A DNA stretch of 64,000 bases from Janthinobacterium aquaticum (GTDB lineage: Bacteria; Pseudomonadota; Gammaproteobacteria; Burkholderiales; Burkholderiaceae_D). Made by a program: the position numbers and the translations under genes. Under the pieces are notes generated by a model. It saw only the letters and a list, made by a program, of their open reading frames with translations, ran no database searches and was not told where the DNA came from. Shown piece after piece: positions 10,121-18,453 of this stretch; within the stretch, counting starts at the first letter, position 1, and every line of letters begins with the position of its first letter. The DNA is taken from contig NZ_WFLK01000001.1 in the NCBI RefSeq assembly GCF_009208565.1, forward strand, positions 186,001-250,000, written 5' to 3'.

Positions 10121-11311
10121 TTACAGGCCCAGGATCATCTGCGTGATGATGTTTTTCTGGATTTCGTTCGAGCCGCCATAGATCGAGGTCTTGCGGTAAT
10201 TGAAGTAATACGCGGCCAGCGGTGCGGCGAGGTCGTCGCCTGCAGCAGCGTACTGCGCATCGCCGTCGAGATAGGCGGGATCGAATGGCAAGGCCTGCGG
10301 GCCGATGGCTTCGACCATCAGTTCGGTCAACTGCTGCTGGATTTCCGAGCCGCGCACCTTGAGCATCGACGCCTGCGGCCCCGGTCCCTTGTTCTCCTCG
10401 CTGACCACGCGCAACACCGTCATTTCCAGCGCCATCAGTTCAATTTCCACGCCCGCCACTTTTGCCGCAAAGGCCGGATCGCGCAGCAGCGGCTGGCCGC
10501 GTTTTTGCTGCTGCATGGTCAGTTGCTTGAGGAACGCCAGTTCGCGCTTCGAGCGGCCCACGGCGGCAATGCCGGTGCGCTCGTGGCCCAGCAGGTATTT
10601 GGCGTAAGTCCAGCCGCGGTTTTCCTGGCCCACCAGGTTGGCCACCGGCACGCGCACATTGTCAAAGAAGACTTCATTGACCTCGTGGTCTTCGTCAAGC
10701 ATGATAATCGGGCGCACCGTGACGCCGGGTGTTTTCATATCGATCAGCAGAAAGCTGATGCCTTGCTGCTTGCGCACGCTGCTGTCGGTGCGCACGAGGC
10801 AGAAGATCATGTCGGCATGCTGGGCCAGCGTGGTCCAGGTCTTCTGGCCGTTGACGATGTAATGATCGCCGTCGCGCACTGCGGTGGTTTTCAACGAGGC
10901 CAGATCGGAGCCGGCGCCCGGCTCGGAATAACCCTGGCACCACCAGTCGTCGCAATTGAGAATGCGCGGCAGATAATGGGCTTTTTGCTGCTCGCTGCCG
11001 AAGGCCATGATGACGGGCGCCACCATATTGACGCCGAACGGCAGGATCGGCGGCGTGGCGGCGCGCGCGCATTCGTCTTCCCAGATATGGCGCTGCACCG
11101 CGCTCCAGCCGGTGCCGCCGAACTCCACCGGCCAGCCCGGTGCGGCCCATCCTTGTGCGGCAACGATCTTGTGCCAGCGTACATAATCTTCGCGCGCCAG
11201 GCGCAGGTGCAGGCGCACCTTGCGCTGCAGTTCGGGCGGCAGATGGGTGTCGAGAAAAGCGCGCACGGTGTCGCGAAACACGTTTTCCTCTGCGCTGTAA
11301 TGCAGGTTCAT
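10121..11311 (-). CDS. Acyl-CoA dehydrogenase, large-subunit type (PimC-like)
   Basis: A 396-residue flavoprotein. The N-terminal pattern (MNLHYSAEENVFRDTVRAFL), a flavin/substrate segment (CQGYSEPGAGSDLASL), WTT in the middle domain and the C-terminal IYGGSNEIQKNII are typical of the pimeloyl-CoA dehydrogenase large-subunit group. It is the first gene of a minus-strand operon (large subunit, small subunit, MaoC, hybrid kinase). Reaction: FAD-dependent alpha,beta-desaturation of an acyl-CoA. Confidence 0.82.
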   Translation of the reverse strand: MNLHYSAEENVFRDTVRAFLDTHLPPELQRKVRLHLRLAREDYVRWHKIVAAQGWAAPGWPVEFGGTGWSAVQRHIWEDECARAATPPILPFGVNMVAPVIMAFGSEQQKAHYLPRILNCDDWWCQGYSEPGAGSDLASLKTTAVRDGDHYIVNGQKTWTTLAQHADMIFCLVRTDSSVRKQQGISFLLIDMKTPGVTVRPIIMLDEDHEVNEVFFDNVRVPVANLVGQENRGWTYAKYLLGHERTGIAAVGRSKRELAFLKQLTMQQQKRGQPLLRDPAFAAKVAGVEIELMALEMTVLRVVSEENKGPGPQASMLKVRGSEIQQQLTELMVEAIGPQALPFDPAYLDGDAQYAAAGDDLAAPLAAYYFNYRKTSIYGGSNEIQKNIITQMILGL

Positions 11312-11477
11312 GGTCTGGTCTCCTGTTCTTGTGACGCCGCACTACCGCGCGCAGAAGGCTCAAGCGCACAAAAATAGCACGACCGTTCACGATGATTGTA
11401 CTGCAGAAGTCAGCCATCCCGATTGCCTGCGCCACAAAAGACTCGCCAGGCCTGGTGTACATGCCTGGCACACAAGC

Positions 11478-11810
11478 TCAGGCGAGAACCGCTTCAATGC
11501 CTTTTTTCTCGACCAACTGCAGCAGCTTTGCCGCAGCGCCGCTCGGACGCTTCTCGGCAGCTGGGGACTCCCACTTCTGCACTGTAGACACGCTCACATT
11601 GAGCATGGACGCAAACACCTGCTGGCTCATTCTCGCGACCTCTGTGCGTATGGCCACCACGCGCTGGGGCGAATACTCGGGCGGCGCCTCGCACAGCATA
11701 TTCATGCGCGCCATATCGATCTTCGACACCAGGCCATAGGCGCTCAGATCAGCTGCCGTTTCCAGCAACTCTTGCAGCACGCGGCTATCGGCCGTAGTTT
11801 TGTTGCTCAT
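11478..11810 (-). CDS. HigA-type antitoxin with C-terminal helix-turn-helix
   Basis: A 110-residue protein. The C-terminal half is an XRE-type HTH (TEVARMSQQVFASMLNVSVS TVQKWE pattern) and the N-terminal half is helical. The ATG at 11810 has a GGAG site 7 bases upstream and lies inside the end of the toxin gene, a 26-base overlap, so expression is coupled with toxin first. It should neutralise the RelE-like toxin and repress the operon. Confidence 0.8.
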   Translation of the reverse strand: MSNKTTADSRVLQELLETAADLSAYGLVSKIDMARMNMLCEAPPEYSPQRVVAIRTEVARMSQQVFASMLNVSVSTVQKWESPAAEKRPSGAAAKLLQLVEKKGIEAVLA

Positions 11811-12192
11811 GGCAATCTCCACAAATTTCCGTTAATAGTCCATCCATCTTCATGGCATCAAGCTTTGCAGCTGTTGCCCCCTGCAATGCCTTGCCCACCA
11901 GTTTGGCCGCCTCTTCTTCCTTGGAAGAAAAATCCTTTCCCGGATCACTCTTTTCCCGCCCTGCAAGAAAAAAAATTGCCGAGGCATGCTGTTTCGCCAC
12001 CAGCGAGCGGGCCGAGCCGCTTTTCCCTTGCCCCGGCAAGGCGATGCGTTTCTTGCAAACACCCTGACCCAGATCGGCCTCGAATTCGCCCCGCTCAATC
12101 TCGCTTGCCGCCTTGCAAAGCAATTCGTCGTTCAGCACCTTCCTGGCCCAGCGTGCAAACGTTTTTGTTTTGAATACTCTTTTCTGATTCAT
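11785..12192 (-). CDS. RelE/HigB-like toxin
   Basis: A 135-residue protein. Its N-terminal two thirds (KRVFKTKTFARWARK, ELLCKAASEIERGEFEADLG, CKKRIALPGQGKSGSARSLV) fit the RelE-type toxin family found with HTH antitoxins. Such toxins cleave mRNA on the ribosome. The C-terminal third is Lys/Ala-rich and helical. The start was set at the ATG at 12192, which has GAGG 6 bases upstream. Toxin-first gene order is the HigBA arrangement. Confidence 0.75.
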   Translation of the reverse strand: MNQKRVFKTKTFARWARKVLNDELLCKAASEIERGEFEADLGQGVCKKRIALPGQGKSGSARSLVAKQHASAIFFLAGREKSDPGKDFSSKEEEAAKLVGKALQGATAAKLDAMKMDGLLTEICGDCHEQQNYGR

Positions 12193-12365
12193 TGTTTGCC
12201 TCAAAAATCATAGCACAAGGTGCGATAGTTTGCACTGTAAATACACATGCAAATGCGTGGCGCATGCCTGATTGTGCCAAGGGGTTCCATAGAGCACAGG
12301 GAAGTAAATCAATATTTCGCCAGAGGCAGGCTGGCCATGAAAAGCGCTACGGACAAATCGAGCGC

Positions 12366-12425
12366 AAAAAAAAGCCCGCTGTGGGAGCGGGCTGAATCTA
12401 ATTCCTGTGAGGAAGTAGAGGAGAC
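12366..12425 (-). ncRNA. Small RNA, copy A of a four-member family
   Basis: Read on the minus strand, an RNA of about 60 nt begins near 12425. It has a 5' single-stranded GTCTCCTCTA with anti-Shine-Dalgarno CUCCUC, a hairpin CUACUUCC/GGAAUUAG with one mismatch, and a terminator AGCCCGCT/AGCGGGCT followed by eight U. Copies B, C and D share all three parts. Ends are inferred from the promoter and the U-run. Confidence 0.75.
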
Positions 12426-12431
12426 GAATCA

Positions 12432-12461
12432 ATTATGGCGCATTGCAGCAAAGCTTGCCAA
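12432..12461 (-). promoter_or_regulatory. Sigma70-like promoter of small RNA A
   Basis: On the minus strand, -35 TTGGCA (12456-12461), an 18-bp spacer and -10 CATAAT (12432-12437). Copy D has the same hexamers and spacing. It lies 62 bases or more after the stop of the alpha/beta hydrolase gene. Confidence 0.7.
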
Positions 12462-12522
12462 TTGCATGTTGTGATGAGAGAAATAGCCTGTGGCTATATC
12501 TTGTCATATTGCTGTCATCTGC

Positions 12523-13323
12523 TTACTTGATGCTGCGCGCAGCGTCTTCGATCAACTTGGCCACGACGTCAGGATGCGACACCATTACCACGTGTGAAGC
12601 GCCCTTCACGACCACGATATCTTTGGCCTTGGCACGCTTGGCCATGAAATCCTGCACTGCCGGCGGAATATTCTTGTCGGCCGCGCCATACACAAACCAC
12701 GATGGAATGGTTTTCCAGGCCGGCGCCGTCGACGCTTCGTTCAGGGCCGCATCGGTAATCGGACGCTGGCCGACGGCCATCAGGCGGGCCTTGTCGGCTG
12801 GCACGTCAGCGGCAAACTGATCGTGGAACTTGGCCTGCTCGATATACAAGTCATTGCTGCCATTGCCCAGCGGTACAGGCTTGGACAGCGCCGCACCCAG
12901 CGTACCGCCAGGAAACTTGCCCGACAGGCCGGCAGCAGTCTCGCCCGCTTCCGGCGCAAACGCCGCCACATAGACCAGGCCCTTGACGTTGCCGGCGCCT
13001 TCGGCAGCCTCACTGATGACCGAACCGCCATAAGAATGGCCCACCAGGATCACCGAACCGGACACACTCTTGACCACGCTGGCCACCGAGGCGGCATCGC
13101 TTTTCACGCTGCGCAGGTGGTTGGCCGCGCCGATCACGGTGTAGCCGGCCTTTTCAAGACGGGCGCTGACGCCATCCCAGCTCGACGAATCGGCAAACGC
13201 ACCATGCACCAGGATAATGGTCGGCTTGGCAGGGGCCGCTGCCGCCTGGCTGACTGGTACCACGCCGGCAAACAGGCTGCCAATCAGGGCGGCGATGCGA
13301 AATGGATTGTTCAGTACGTTCAT
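12523..13323 (-). CDS. Secreted alpha/beta hydrolase
   Basis: A 266-residue protein with a signal peptide (about residues 1-27, ending SQAAA) and an alpha/beta-hydrolase domain. The oxyanion-hole motif is ILVHGAF, the nucleophile Ser sits in GHSYGGS, the likely acid is Asp in YGAADKNIP and the His is in GASHVVM. It belongs to the esterase/haloperoxidase-like hydrolases of 230-270 residues. It acts in the periplasm or outside the cell; the substrate is unknown. It stands alone. Confidence 0.82.
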   Translation of the reverse strand: MNVLNNPFRIAALIGSLFAGVVPVSQAAAAPAKPTIILVHGAFADSSSWDGVSARLEKAGYTVIGAANHLRSVKSDAASVASVVKSVSGSVILVGHSYGGSVISEAAEGAGNVKGLVYVAAFAPEAGETAAGLSGKFPGGTLGAALSKPVPLGNGSNDLYIEQAKFHDQFAADVPADKARLMAVGQRPITDAALNEASTAPAWKTIPSWFVYGAADKNIPPAVQDFMAKRAKAKDIVVVKGASHVVMVSHPDVVAKLIEDAARSIK

Positions 13324-13460
13324 GATGATCCTTGGCTAAGATGTGGGAAGAACCTGTTTTGCAGGCATACAACCATCTTAGTGGGGCGCACGGTACTGCG
13401 CGCCCATCATGCGGCATGGCAATATCCTGATCAAAAGACAAGGACGCCATTTCAACAAGC

Positions 13461-13520
13461 AAAAAAAAGCCCGCTAAGTTAGCGGGCTGAATCTATTTCC
13501 TGTGAGGAAGTAGAGGAGAC
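13461..13520 (-). ncRNA. Small RNA, copy B of a four-member family
   Basis: Same plan as copy A: minus strand, 5' GTCTCCTCTA, a hairpin CUACUUCC/GGAAAUAG, and a terminator AGCCCGCT-aact-AGCGGGCT with eight U. The start near 13520 is inferred from the -10 box. It lies between the alanine transaminase stop (13623) and the hydrolase start (13323). Confidence 0.75.
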
Positions 13521-13526
13521 AGAAGC

Positions 13527-13556
13527 ATCATGCCGCATCGCAACACATAAAACCAC
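13527..13556 (-). promoter_or_regulatory. Sigma70-like promoter of small RNA B
   Basis: Minus strand: -35 GTGGTT (13551-13556), an 18-bp spacer, -10 CATGAT (13527-13532). Copy C has the same hexamers, and an AATATAAA stretch lies just upstream in both. Confidence 0.65.
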
Positions 13557-13622
13557 TTTATATTGATGATATAGGTCATGCGTGAGCGTGATAATGGTGG
13601 CAATGCATGATGCCACACAGCA

Positions 13623-14831
13623 TTATTTTATGGCAGGCGCAGGGTCCTTCAGCATGGCCTTGATGCCGCGCAGCGCCTGGCGCACCCTCGCCTCGTTCTC
13701 GATCAGTGCAAAACGCACATATTCATCGCCATATTCGCCAAAGCCGATACCGGGCGACACGCTGACACGCGCTTTTTCCAGCAGCAACTTGGCAAACTCC
13801 AGCGAACCGAGGTGGCGATAGGCTTCGGGGATATGCGCCCAGATATACATCGAGGCCTTTGGCTTTTCCACCATCCAGCCCGCTTCGTGCAAGCCTTTGA
13901 CCAGCACGTCGCGGCGTTTCTGGTACTGCGCGCAAATTTCCGTTACGCAGCTCTGGTCGCCTTCCAGCGCGGCAATCGCCGCTACCTGCACCGGCGTAAA
14001 GCTGCCGTAGTCGTGATAGCTTTTGATGCGCGCCAGCGCCGCCACCAGTTCGGCGTTGCCGACCATAAAGCCGATGCGCCAGCCGGCCATGTTGTAGCTT
14101 TTCGACATGGTAAAGAACTCGACGGCGACATCGCGCGCGCCCGGCACCTGCATGATCGATGGCGCCTTCCAGCCGTCAAAGGTAATGTCGGCGTAAGCCA
14201 GGTCATGCACCACCAGGATATTGTGCTGTTTGGCCAGCGCCACCACGCGCTCGAAAAACTCCAGTTCCACGCATTGCGCGGTCGGGTTGGACGGAAAGCC
14301 CAGCACCATCATCTTGGGCTTGGGATAGCTTTCACGGATGGCCCGCTCGATCTCGGCAAAAAAGTCCACGCCAGGGCCCATGCGCACCGAACGGATATCG
14401 GCGCCGGCAATCACCGCACCCCAGATATGGATCGGATAGCTGGGGTTGGGCACCAGTACCGTGTCGCCACGGTCGAGCGTGGCCAGCATCAGGTGGGCCA
14501 GTCCCTCTTTCGAGCCGATGGTGACGATCGCTTCGCTGTCGGGATCGATCTCGACCTCGTAGCGCGCCTTGTACCAGTGCGCAATTGCGCGGCGCAGGCG
14601 GGGTATGCCCTTGGAGGCCGAATAGCCGTGCGTATCGGGCCGCTTGACGGTATCGATCAGCTTGTCGACGATATGGGATGGCGTCGCGCCATCGGGGTTG
14701 CCCATCGACATGTCGATAATATCTTCGCCACGGCGGCGCGCCGCCATTTTCAGCTCGGCAGTGATATTGAACACATAAGGGGGAAGGCGATTGATGCGCG
14801 AAAAGCTGCGCGGAGCTTGGGTTTCGGTCAT
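13623..14831 (-). CDS. alaC: Alanine transaminase AlaC (PLP class I/II aminotransferase)
   Basis: A 402-residue aminotransferase. The PLP-binding Lys is Lys244 in [20 protein letters not shown] (Asn for pyridine ring contact) and [10 protein letters not shown] (Asp) precede it. The [23 protein letters not shown] start is characteristic of AlaC/YfdZ. It makes alanine from pyruvate and glutamate in the cytosol. It is monocistronic on the minus strand. Confidence 0.88.
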   Translation of the reverse strand: MTETQAPRSFSRINRLPPYVFNITAELKMAARRRGEDIIDMSMGNPDGATPSHIVDKLIDTVKRPDTHGYSASKGIPRLRRAIAHWYKARYEVEIDPDSEAIVTIGSKEGLAHLMLATLDRGDTVLVPNPSYPIHIWGAVIAGADIRSVRMGPGVDFFAEIERAIRESYPKPKMMVLGFPSNPTAQCVELEFFERVVALAKQHNILVVHDLAYADITFDGWKAPSIMQVPGARDVAVEFFTMSKSYNMAGWRIGFMVGNAELVAALARIKSYHDYGSFTPVQVAAIAALEGDQSCVTEICAQYQKRRDVLVKGLHEAGWMVEKPKASMYIWAHIPEAYRHLGSLEFAKLLLEKARVSVSPGIGFGEYGDEYVRFALIENEARVRQALRGIKAMLKDPAPAIK

Positions 14832-15043
14832 GATCAGTCTTTACGTAAGCGCCCGGATCCGTCCGAGCGACGTTGGCGCAATGGGTGCACCTGCAACCAT
14901 ACTAACCCGGCCATCGTGGCGCTAGCAAGGGTGCTGCGCTACAATGGCCGCCGGCCAAGGTGAGCACGTTGGCTGGCACACCGGCCGGGCGGCGCGCGTG
15001 CGCTACGCTCTCGCCGCCCTGCCCTTTACAAGGAATACCAAGC

Positions 15044-15730
15044 ATGGCATTAGAGAACGACCAGAGCGTAGAAGAACGCACGCTCGGACGCACAGAACTG
15101 GAAGCGCTGCTGGCACAGGCAGTCAATCGCTTTATCGGCTGCAGCTTTGACGGCGCCGACCTGTCGCGCCTGGATTTGCAAAACTGCACCTTCGAGCGCT
15201 GCACCTTCCACGACGCCAATCTGTTCGGCAGCCAACTGGCGCGAAGCAGCTGGCGCCGCTGCCGCGCTGGCAGTGCCGAGTTTGAATCGGTGGACGCGGT
15301 CGACGCCCGCTTTGACGGCTGCGACCTCAACAACACCACCTGGCGCCGCGCGCGCCTGGCCTCAAGCAGCTTTCGCGGCTGCAAGCTGACCGGCGCTTCG
15401 TTCGAGGAAGTGGCGCATCTGGGCATCAGCTTTGAAGACAGCCTGCTGGTGGGCGCCGACCTGCGCGGCTTCTCGTTTCGCAAGGCCGTGCTCAAAGAAC
15501 TTGATTTCTCCGACGCCTACCTGGCCGGCTGCGACTTTCGCGAAGCCGTATTCGAAGGCGGCAGCCTGCGCAACGCCACCTTGAAACTGGCCAAATTCCA
15601 GGACGCCGACCTGCGCGGCACCGATATCGACGGCGTCAAGCTGGGCGAGGCGGCACTATTCAAGGGCGCCGTGATCACCCACGCCCAGGCCGCCATGCTG
15701 GTGCGCCAGCTGGGACTGGTGGTGGCCTGA
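15044..15730 (+). CDS. Pentapeptide-repeat protein with Qnr-like C-terminal tail
   Basis: A 228-residue protein built almost entirely of A(D/N)LxX-type five-residue repeats (for example SFDGADLSRLDLQNCTFERC), which fold into a right-handed quadrilateral helix. The last 40 residues run DLRGTDIDGVKL...AQAAMLVRQLGLVV, resembling the end of Qnr proteins, where this helix makes the dimer. A short non-repeat helix (about 10-30) precedes the repeats. I chose the ATG at 15044 for its AAGGA site. Qnr-like DNA mimicry is only a possibility. Confidence 0.8.
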   Translation: MALENDQSVEERTLGRTELEALLAQAVNRFIGCSFDGADLSRLDLQNCTFERCTFHDANLFGSQLARSSWRRCRAGSAEFESVDAVDARFDGCDLNNTTWRRARLASSSFRGCKLTGASFEEVAHLGISFEDSLLVGADLRGFSFRKAVLKELDFSDAYLAGCDFREAVFEGGSLRNATLKLAKFQDADLRGTDIDGVKLGEAALFKGAVITHAQAAMLVRQLGLVVA

Positions 15731-15759
15731 CCGCCAGCCGCTCCGCTATTGCGACAGGC

Positions 15760-15820
15760 AAAAAAAAGCCCGCTATAGCAGCGGGCTGAATCTAATTCCG
15801 GTGAGGAGTTAGAGGAGACA
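15760..15820 (-). ncRNA. Small RNA, copy C of a four-member family
   Basis: Minus strand: 5' GTCTCCTCTA, a hairpin CUAACUCC/GGAAUUAG, and a terminator AGCCCGCT-gcta-AGCGGGCT with about eight U. It sits after the MFS gene stop (15911) and is convergent with the pentapeptide gene. Ends are inferred. Confidence 0.75.
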
Positions 15821-15826
15821 GGTGTA

Positions 15827-15856
15827 ATCATGCTGCATCGCGCCATATAAAACCAC
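15827..15856 (-). promoter_or_regulatory. Sigma70-like promoter of small RNA C
   Basis: Minus strand: -35 GTGGTT (15851-15856), an 18-bp spacer, -10 CATGAT (15827-15832). It is almost identical to the copy B promoter, including upstream AATATAAA. Confidence 0.65.
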
Positions 15857-15910
15857 TTTATATTCATGATGGTTGAAATTCACAGTGGTGATAATGACGC
15901 GATATGGCTG

Positions 15911-17152
15911 TCAGGCGGTACGGCCCGTTGCGCCAGGACGCAACTCGCCAAGCCAGTACAGCAGGGCCAGGCCAGGGAACGCCATGCCGGTCAGCAGGGC
16001 GGCATGCCAGCCGTAGCTTGCATACACCCAGGCGCCGACGGCTGAGCCGACGGCACCGCCGGCAAAGAACAGCGCGAAATACAGGCCGTTCAGGCGGCCA
16101 CGCACTTCAGGCGCCAGGCTGAAGATGGCGCGCTGGCCCAGTACCAGGTTGGCGGCCACGCCCATGTCGAGCACGATGGAAGCGGCCACCAGCAGGCCCA
16201 GCGCCAGGGCATGCGACTGCGGCGCAAACATCGGCAGCGCAAAAGCCACCGCGCCCAGCACCAGTGCCGCAGCCGTGGCCGGCAAGGTATGGCCGCTGTC
16301 GGCCAGATGGCCTGCAATCGGCGAGGCCACGGCACCAGCCATGCCGACCAGCGCAAAGATGGCGATGCCGGTTTGCGACAGACCGAACTCAGGGCTGGCC
16401 AGCACCAGCGGCGTGACGGTCCAGAACAGGCTGAAGGCGCCGAACAGGCCGGCATGGTAGGCGGCGCGGCGGCGCAGCACCGGGGTACCGGTCAGCAGAT
16501 GCCAGAGCGAAGCCATCAGTTTCGGATAGGTCATGCTCGACACCGGCTGGCGTACCGGCAGCGCACGGCGCAGCACCAGCGCCAGCGCAATCATCAGCAC
16601 GGCAGCGCCGCCAAACACCACATGCCAGCTGGCATGGGCAGCAATCAGCGAGGCGGCCGGACGGGCCAGCATAATGCCCAGCAACAAGCCGCTGACCACC
16701 TTGCCCACCGCCCTGCCGCGCGTGGCTTCCTTGGACAGGTGCGCAGCAAACGGCACGATCACCTGCGCCGCCACCGAACCCAGGCCGATGGCCAGCGCAG
16801 CGGCCAGGAACACGATGGCGCCGGTACTGAGCGCAGCCACCAGCAGGGCCACGGCGGTCACCAGCAGGCCGGTGATGATCAGGCGGCGATTTTCCAGCAG
16901 ATCGGCCAGCGGCACCACGAACAGCAGGCCCAGCGTGTAGCCGATCTGGGTCAGCGTCACGATCAGGCCGGCCGCCTTGGCCGACAGGCCGGTGGCGGCG
17001 CTGATCGGGCCGACCAGCGTCTGCGCATAATACAGATTGGCAACAATCAGGCCGCAGGCAATGGCCAGCAGCAGCACCATGCCGGACGAAATATCGGACT
17101 GCGCATCCGCTCCGGCAGCGGTGCTGCGGGTGTGTGAAGAGGCCTTGTTCAT
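15911..17152 (-). CDS. MFS drug/metabolite exporter
   Basis: A 413-residue membrane protein with about 12 helices and the MFS loop 2-3 pattern (LADLLENRRLI). The early stretch ANLYYAQTLVGPIS is typical of a DHA-type efflux subfamily often paired with LysR regulators. The ATG at 17152 has GAGG 7 bases upstream. It is divergent from a LysR gene with 116 bases between them, so that regulator probably controls it. It exports an unknown small molecule by proton antiport. Confidence 0.85.
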   Translation of the reverse strand: MNKASSHTRSTAAGADAQSDISSGMVLLLAIACGLIVANLYYAQTLVGPISAATGLSAKAAGLIVTLTQIGYTLGLLFVVPLADLLENRRLIITGLLVTAVALLVAALSTGAIVFLAAALAIGLGSVAAQVIVPFAAHLSKEATRGRAVGKVVSGLLLGIMLARPAASLIAAHASWHVVFGGAAVLMIALALVLRRALPVRQPVSSMTYPKLMASLWHLLTGTPVLRRRAAYHAGLFGAFSLFWTVTPLVLASPEFGLSQTGIAIFALVGMAGAVASPIAGHLADSGHTLPATAAALVLGAVAFALPMFAPQSHALALGLLVAASIVLDMGVAANLVLGQRAIFSLAPEVRGRLNGLYFALFFAGGAVGSAVGAWVYASYGWHAALLTGMAFPGLALLYWLGELRPGATGRTA

Positions 17153-17268
17153 TTTATTTCCTCGTTGAAAAAGTAGATAAGCCATTGTAGGCATAGTCAA
17201 CGATTAAATCATTACGCGACCAGTCGGCTATACTTTTCACTTTATATGAACAATCCCAGGGAGTTGCC

Positions 17269-18186
17269 ATGGACAAGATCAAGGCCATGCAGACGTTCGT
17301 GCGCATTGTCGAAGCCAACAGCTTTTCCAAGGCCGCCGAAACGCTGGGCCTGCCGCGTGCGGCGCTGACGGCGACGCTGCAAAAACTGGAAGCCTACCTG
17401 GGAGCCCAGCTGCTGCAGCGCACCACGCGCCGCCTGTCGCTGACGCCCGATGGCGCCGACTATTTCCGCGATTGCATCGCCATTCTGGGTGCGGTGGAGG
17501 CATCGGAGCTGGCCTTTATCGGCCCGGAGGCCAACAAGCCGCGCGGCCTGCTGCGCATCAACCTGCCCGGCACGGTCGGGCGCCAACTGGTGCTGCCGCA
17601 TATCGGTCAGTTTCATGCGCAGTATCCGGACGTACAGTTGCACGTCGGCCTGACCGACAGCCTGGTCGACCTGACCGGGGAAGGCATCGACTGCGCGCTG
17701 CGGGTGGGCGAGTTGCAAGATTCAGCCATGATCGGCAAGCGCATCGGCAGCATGCGTTTCGTCACCTGCGCCGCACCGGCCTATCTGGCCCGGCGCGGCA
17801 CGCCGCACACGATCGCCGACCTGGCTATGCACAGCGGCATCATGCATTTCTCGGGCCGCAGCGGACGCGCATTCGACTGGGATTTCCTGCACGAAGGCCA
17901 GGTATTGCGGGTACAGATGAAGGGGCCGCTGGCGGTCAGCGATGCCGACGCCAACGTCACCTGCGCGCTGCAGGGGCTGGGACTGGCGCAGGCCGCGCTG
18001 TACCAGGTGCGCGAGCACCTGGACAGCGGCGCGCTGGTGGCGGTGCTGGCCGATTATCCGCCCACGCCGATGGCCATGTCGCTGCTGACACCGCAAGGAC
18101 GGCTGGCCGTACCCAAGGTGCGCGCCTTTGCCAATTGGCTAACCGAACTGCTGGCGCAAAACCCCGATGTGCAATTGCCCGGCTAA
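17269..18186 (+). CDS. LysR-family transcriptional regulator
   Basis: A 305-residue protein. The N-terminal winged HTH (TFVRIVEANSFSKAAETLGL, then the RTTRRLSLTPDG wing) is followed by a substrate-binding domain. It belongs to the group with RINLPGTVGR at the domain junction. It is divergent from the MFS exporter; the 116-base gap is AT-rich and holds both promoters. Its stop codon touches the terminator of small RNA D on the other strand. Confidence 0.88.
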   Translation: MDKIKAMQTFVRIVEANSFSKAAETLGLPRAALTATLQKLEAYLGAQLLQRTTRRLSLTPDGADYFRDCIAILGAVEASELAFIGPEANKPRGLLRINLPGTVGRQLVLPHIGQFHAQYPDVQLHVGLTDSLVDLTGEGIDCALRVGELQDSAMIGKRIGSMRFVTCAAPAYLARRGTPHTIADLAMHSGIMHFSGRSGRAFDWDFLHEGQVLRVQMKGPLAVSDADANVTCALQGLGLAQAALYQVREHLDSGALVAVLADYPPTPMAMSLLTPQGRLAVPKVRAFANWLTELLAQNPDVQLPG

Positions 18187-18246
18187 AAAAAAAGCCCGCT
18201 ACAGGAGCGGGCTGAATCTATTTTCTTGGAGGAGAATAGAGGAGAC
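18185..18246 (-). ncRNA. Small RNA, copy D of a four-member family
   Basis: Minus strand: 5' GTCTCCTCTA, a hairpin CUAUUCUC/GAAAAUAG whose loop carries a second CUCC, and a terminator AGCCCGCT-cctg-AGCGGGCT with nine U. Its 3' end abuts the stop of the convergent lysR gene. It is the most diverged copy in the first hairpin. Confidence 0.75.
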
Positions 18247-18252
18247 AGATCA

Positions 18253-18282
18253 ATTATGCTGCATTGCGCAATCGGCTGCCAA
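18253..18282 (-). promoter_or_regulatory. Sigma70-like promoter of small RNA D
   Basis: Minus strand: -35 TTGGCA (18277-18282), an 18-bp spacer, -10 CATAAT (18253-18258). The same hexamers and spacing occur at copy A. Confidence 0.7.
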
Positions 18283-18359
18283 TTGTTTGTGGCAATAACA
18301 GAAATGCGGCTGGCGCATAATGGTGGAATGACCAATAGCGTCAAATTCGCACCTGTGGC

Positions 18360-18453
18360 GTAGGTCGGATTAGGCCGCAGGCCGTAATCCGACACTCTAG
18401 TCAGGAGCCAACAATGTTGTCGGATTACGGCCCGAAGGGCCTAATCCGACCTA
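18360..18453. repeat. REP pair (inverted) after prc
   Basis: Two GTAGGTCGGATTAGG-type hairpins face each other at 18360-18393 and 18419-18453, separated by a short linker with CAACAATGTTG. The outer GTAG of the right-hand unit supplies the TAG stop of the protease gene. Confidence 0.85.
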
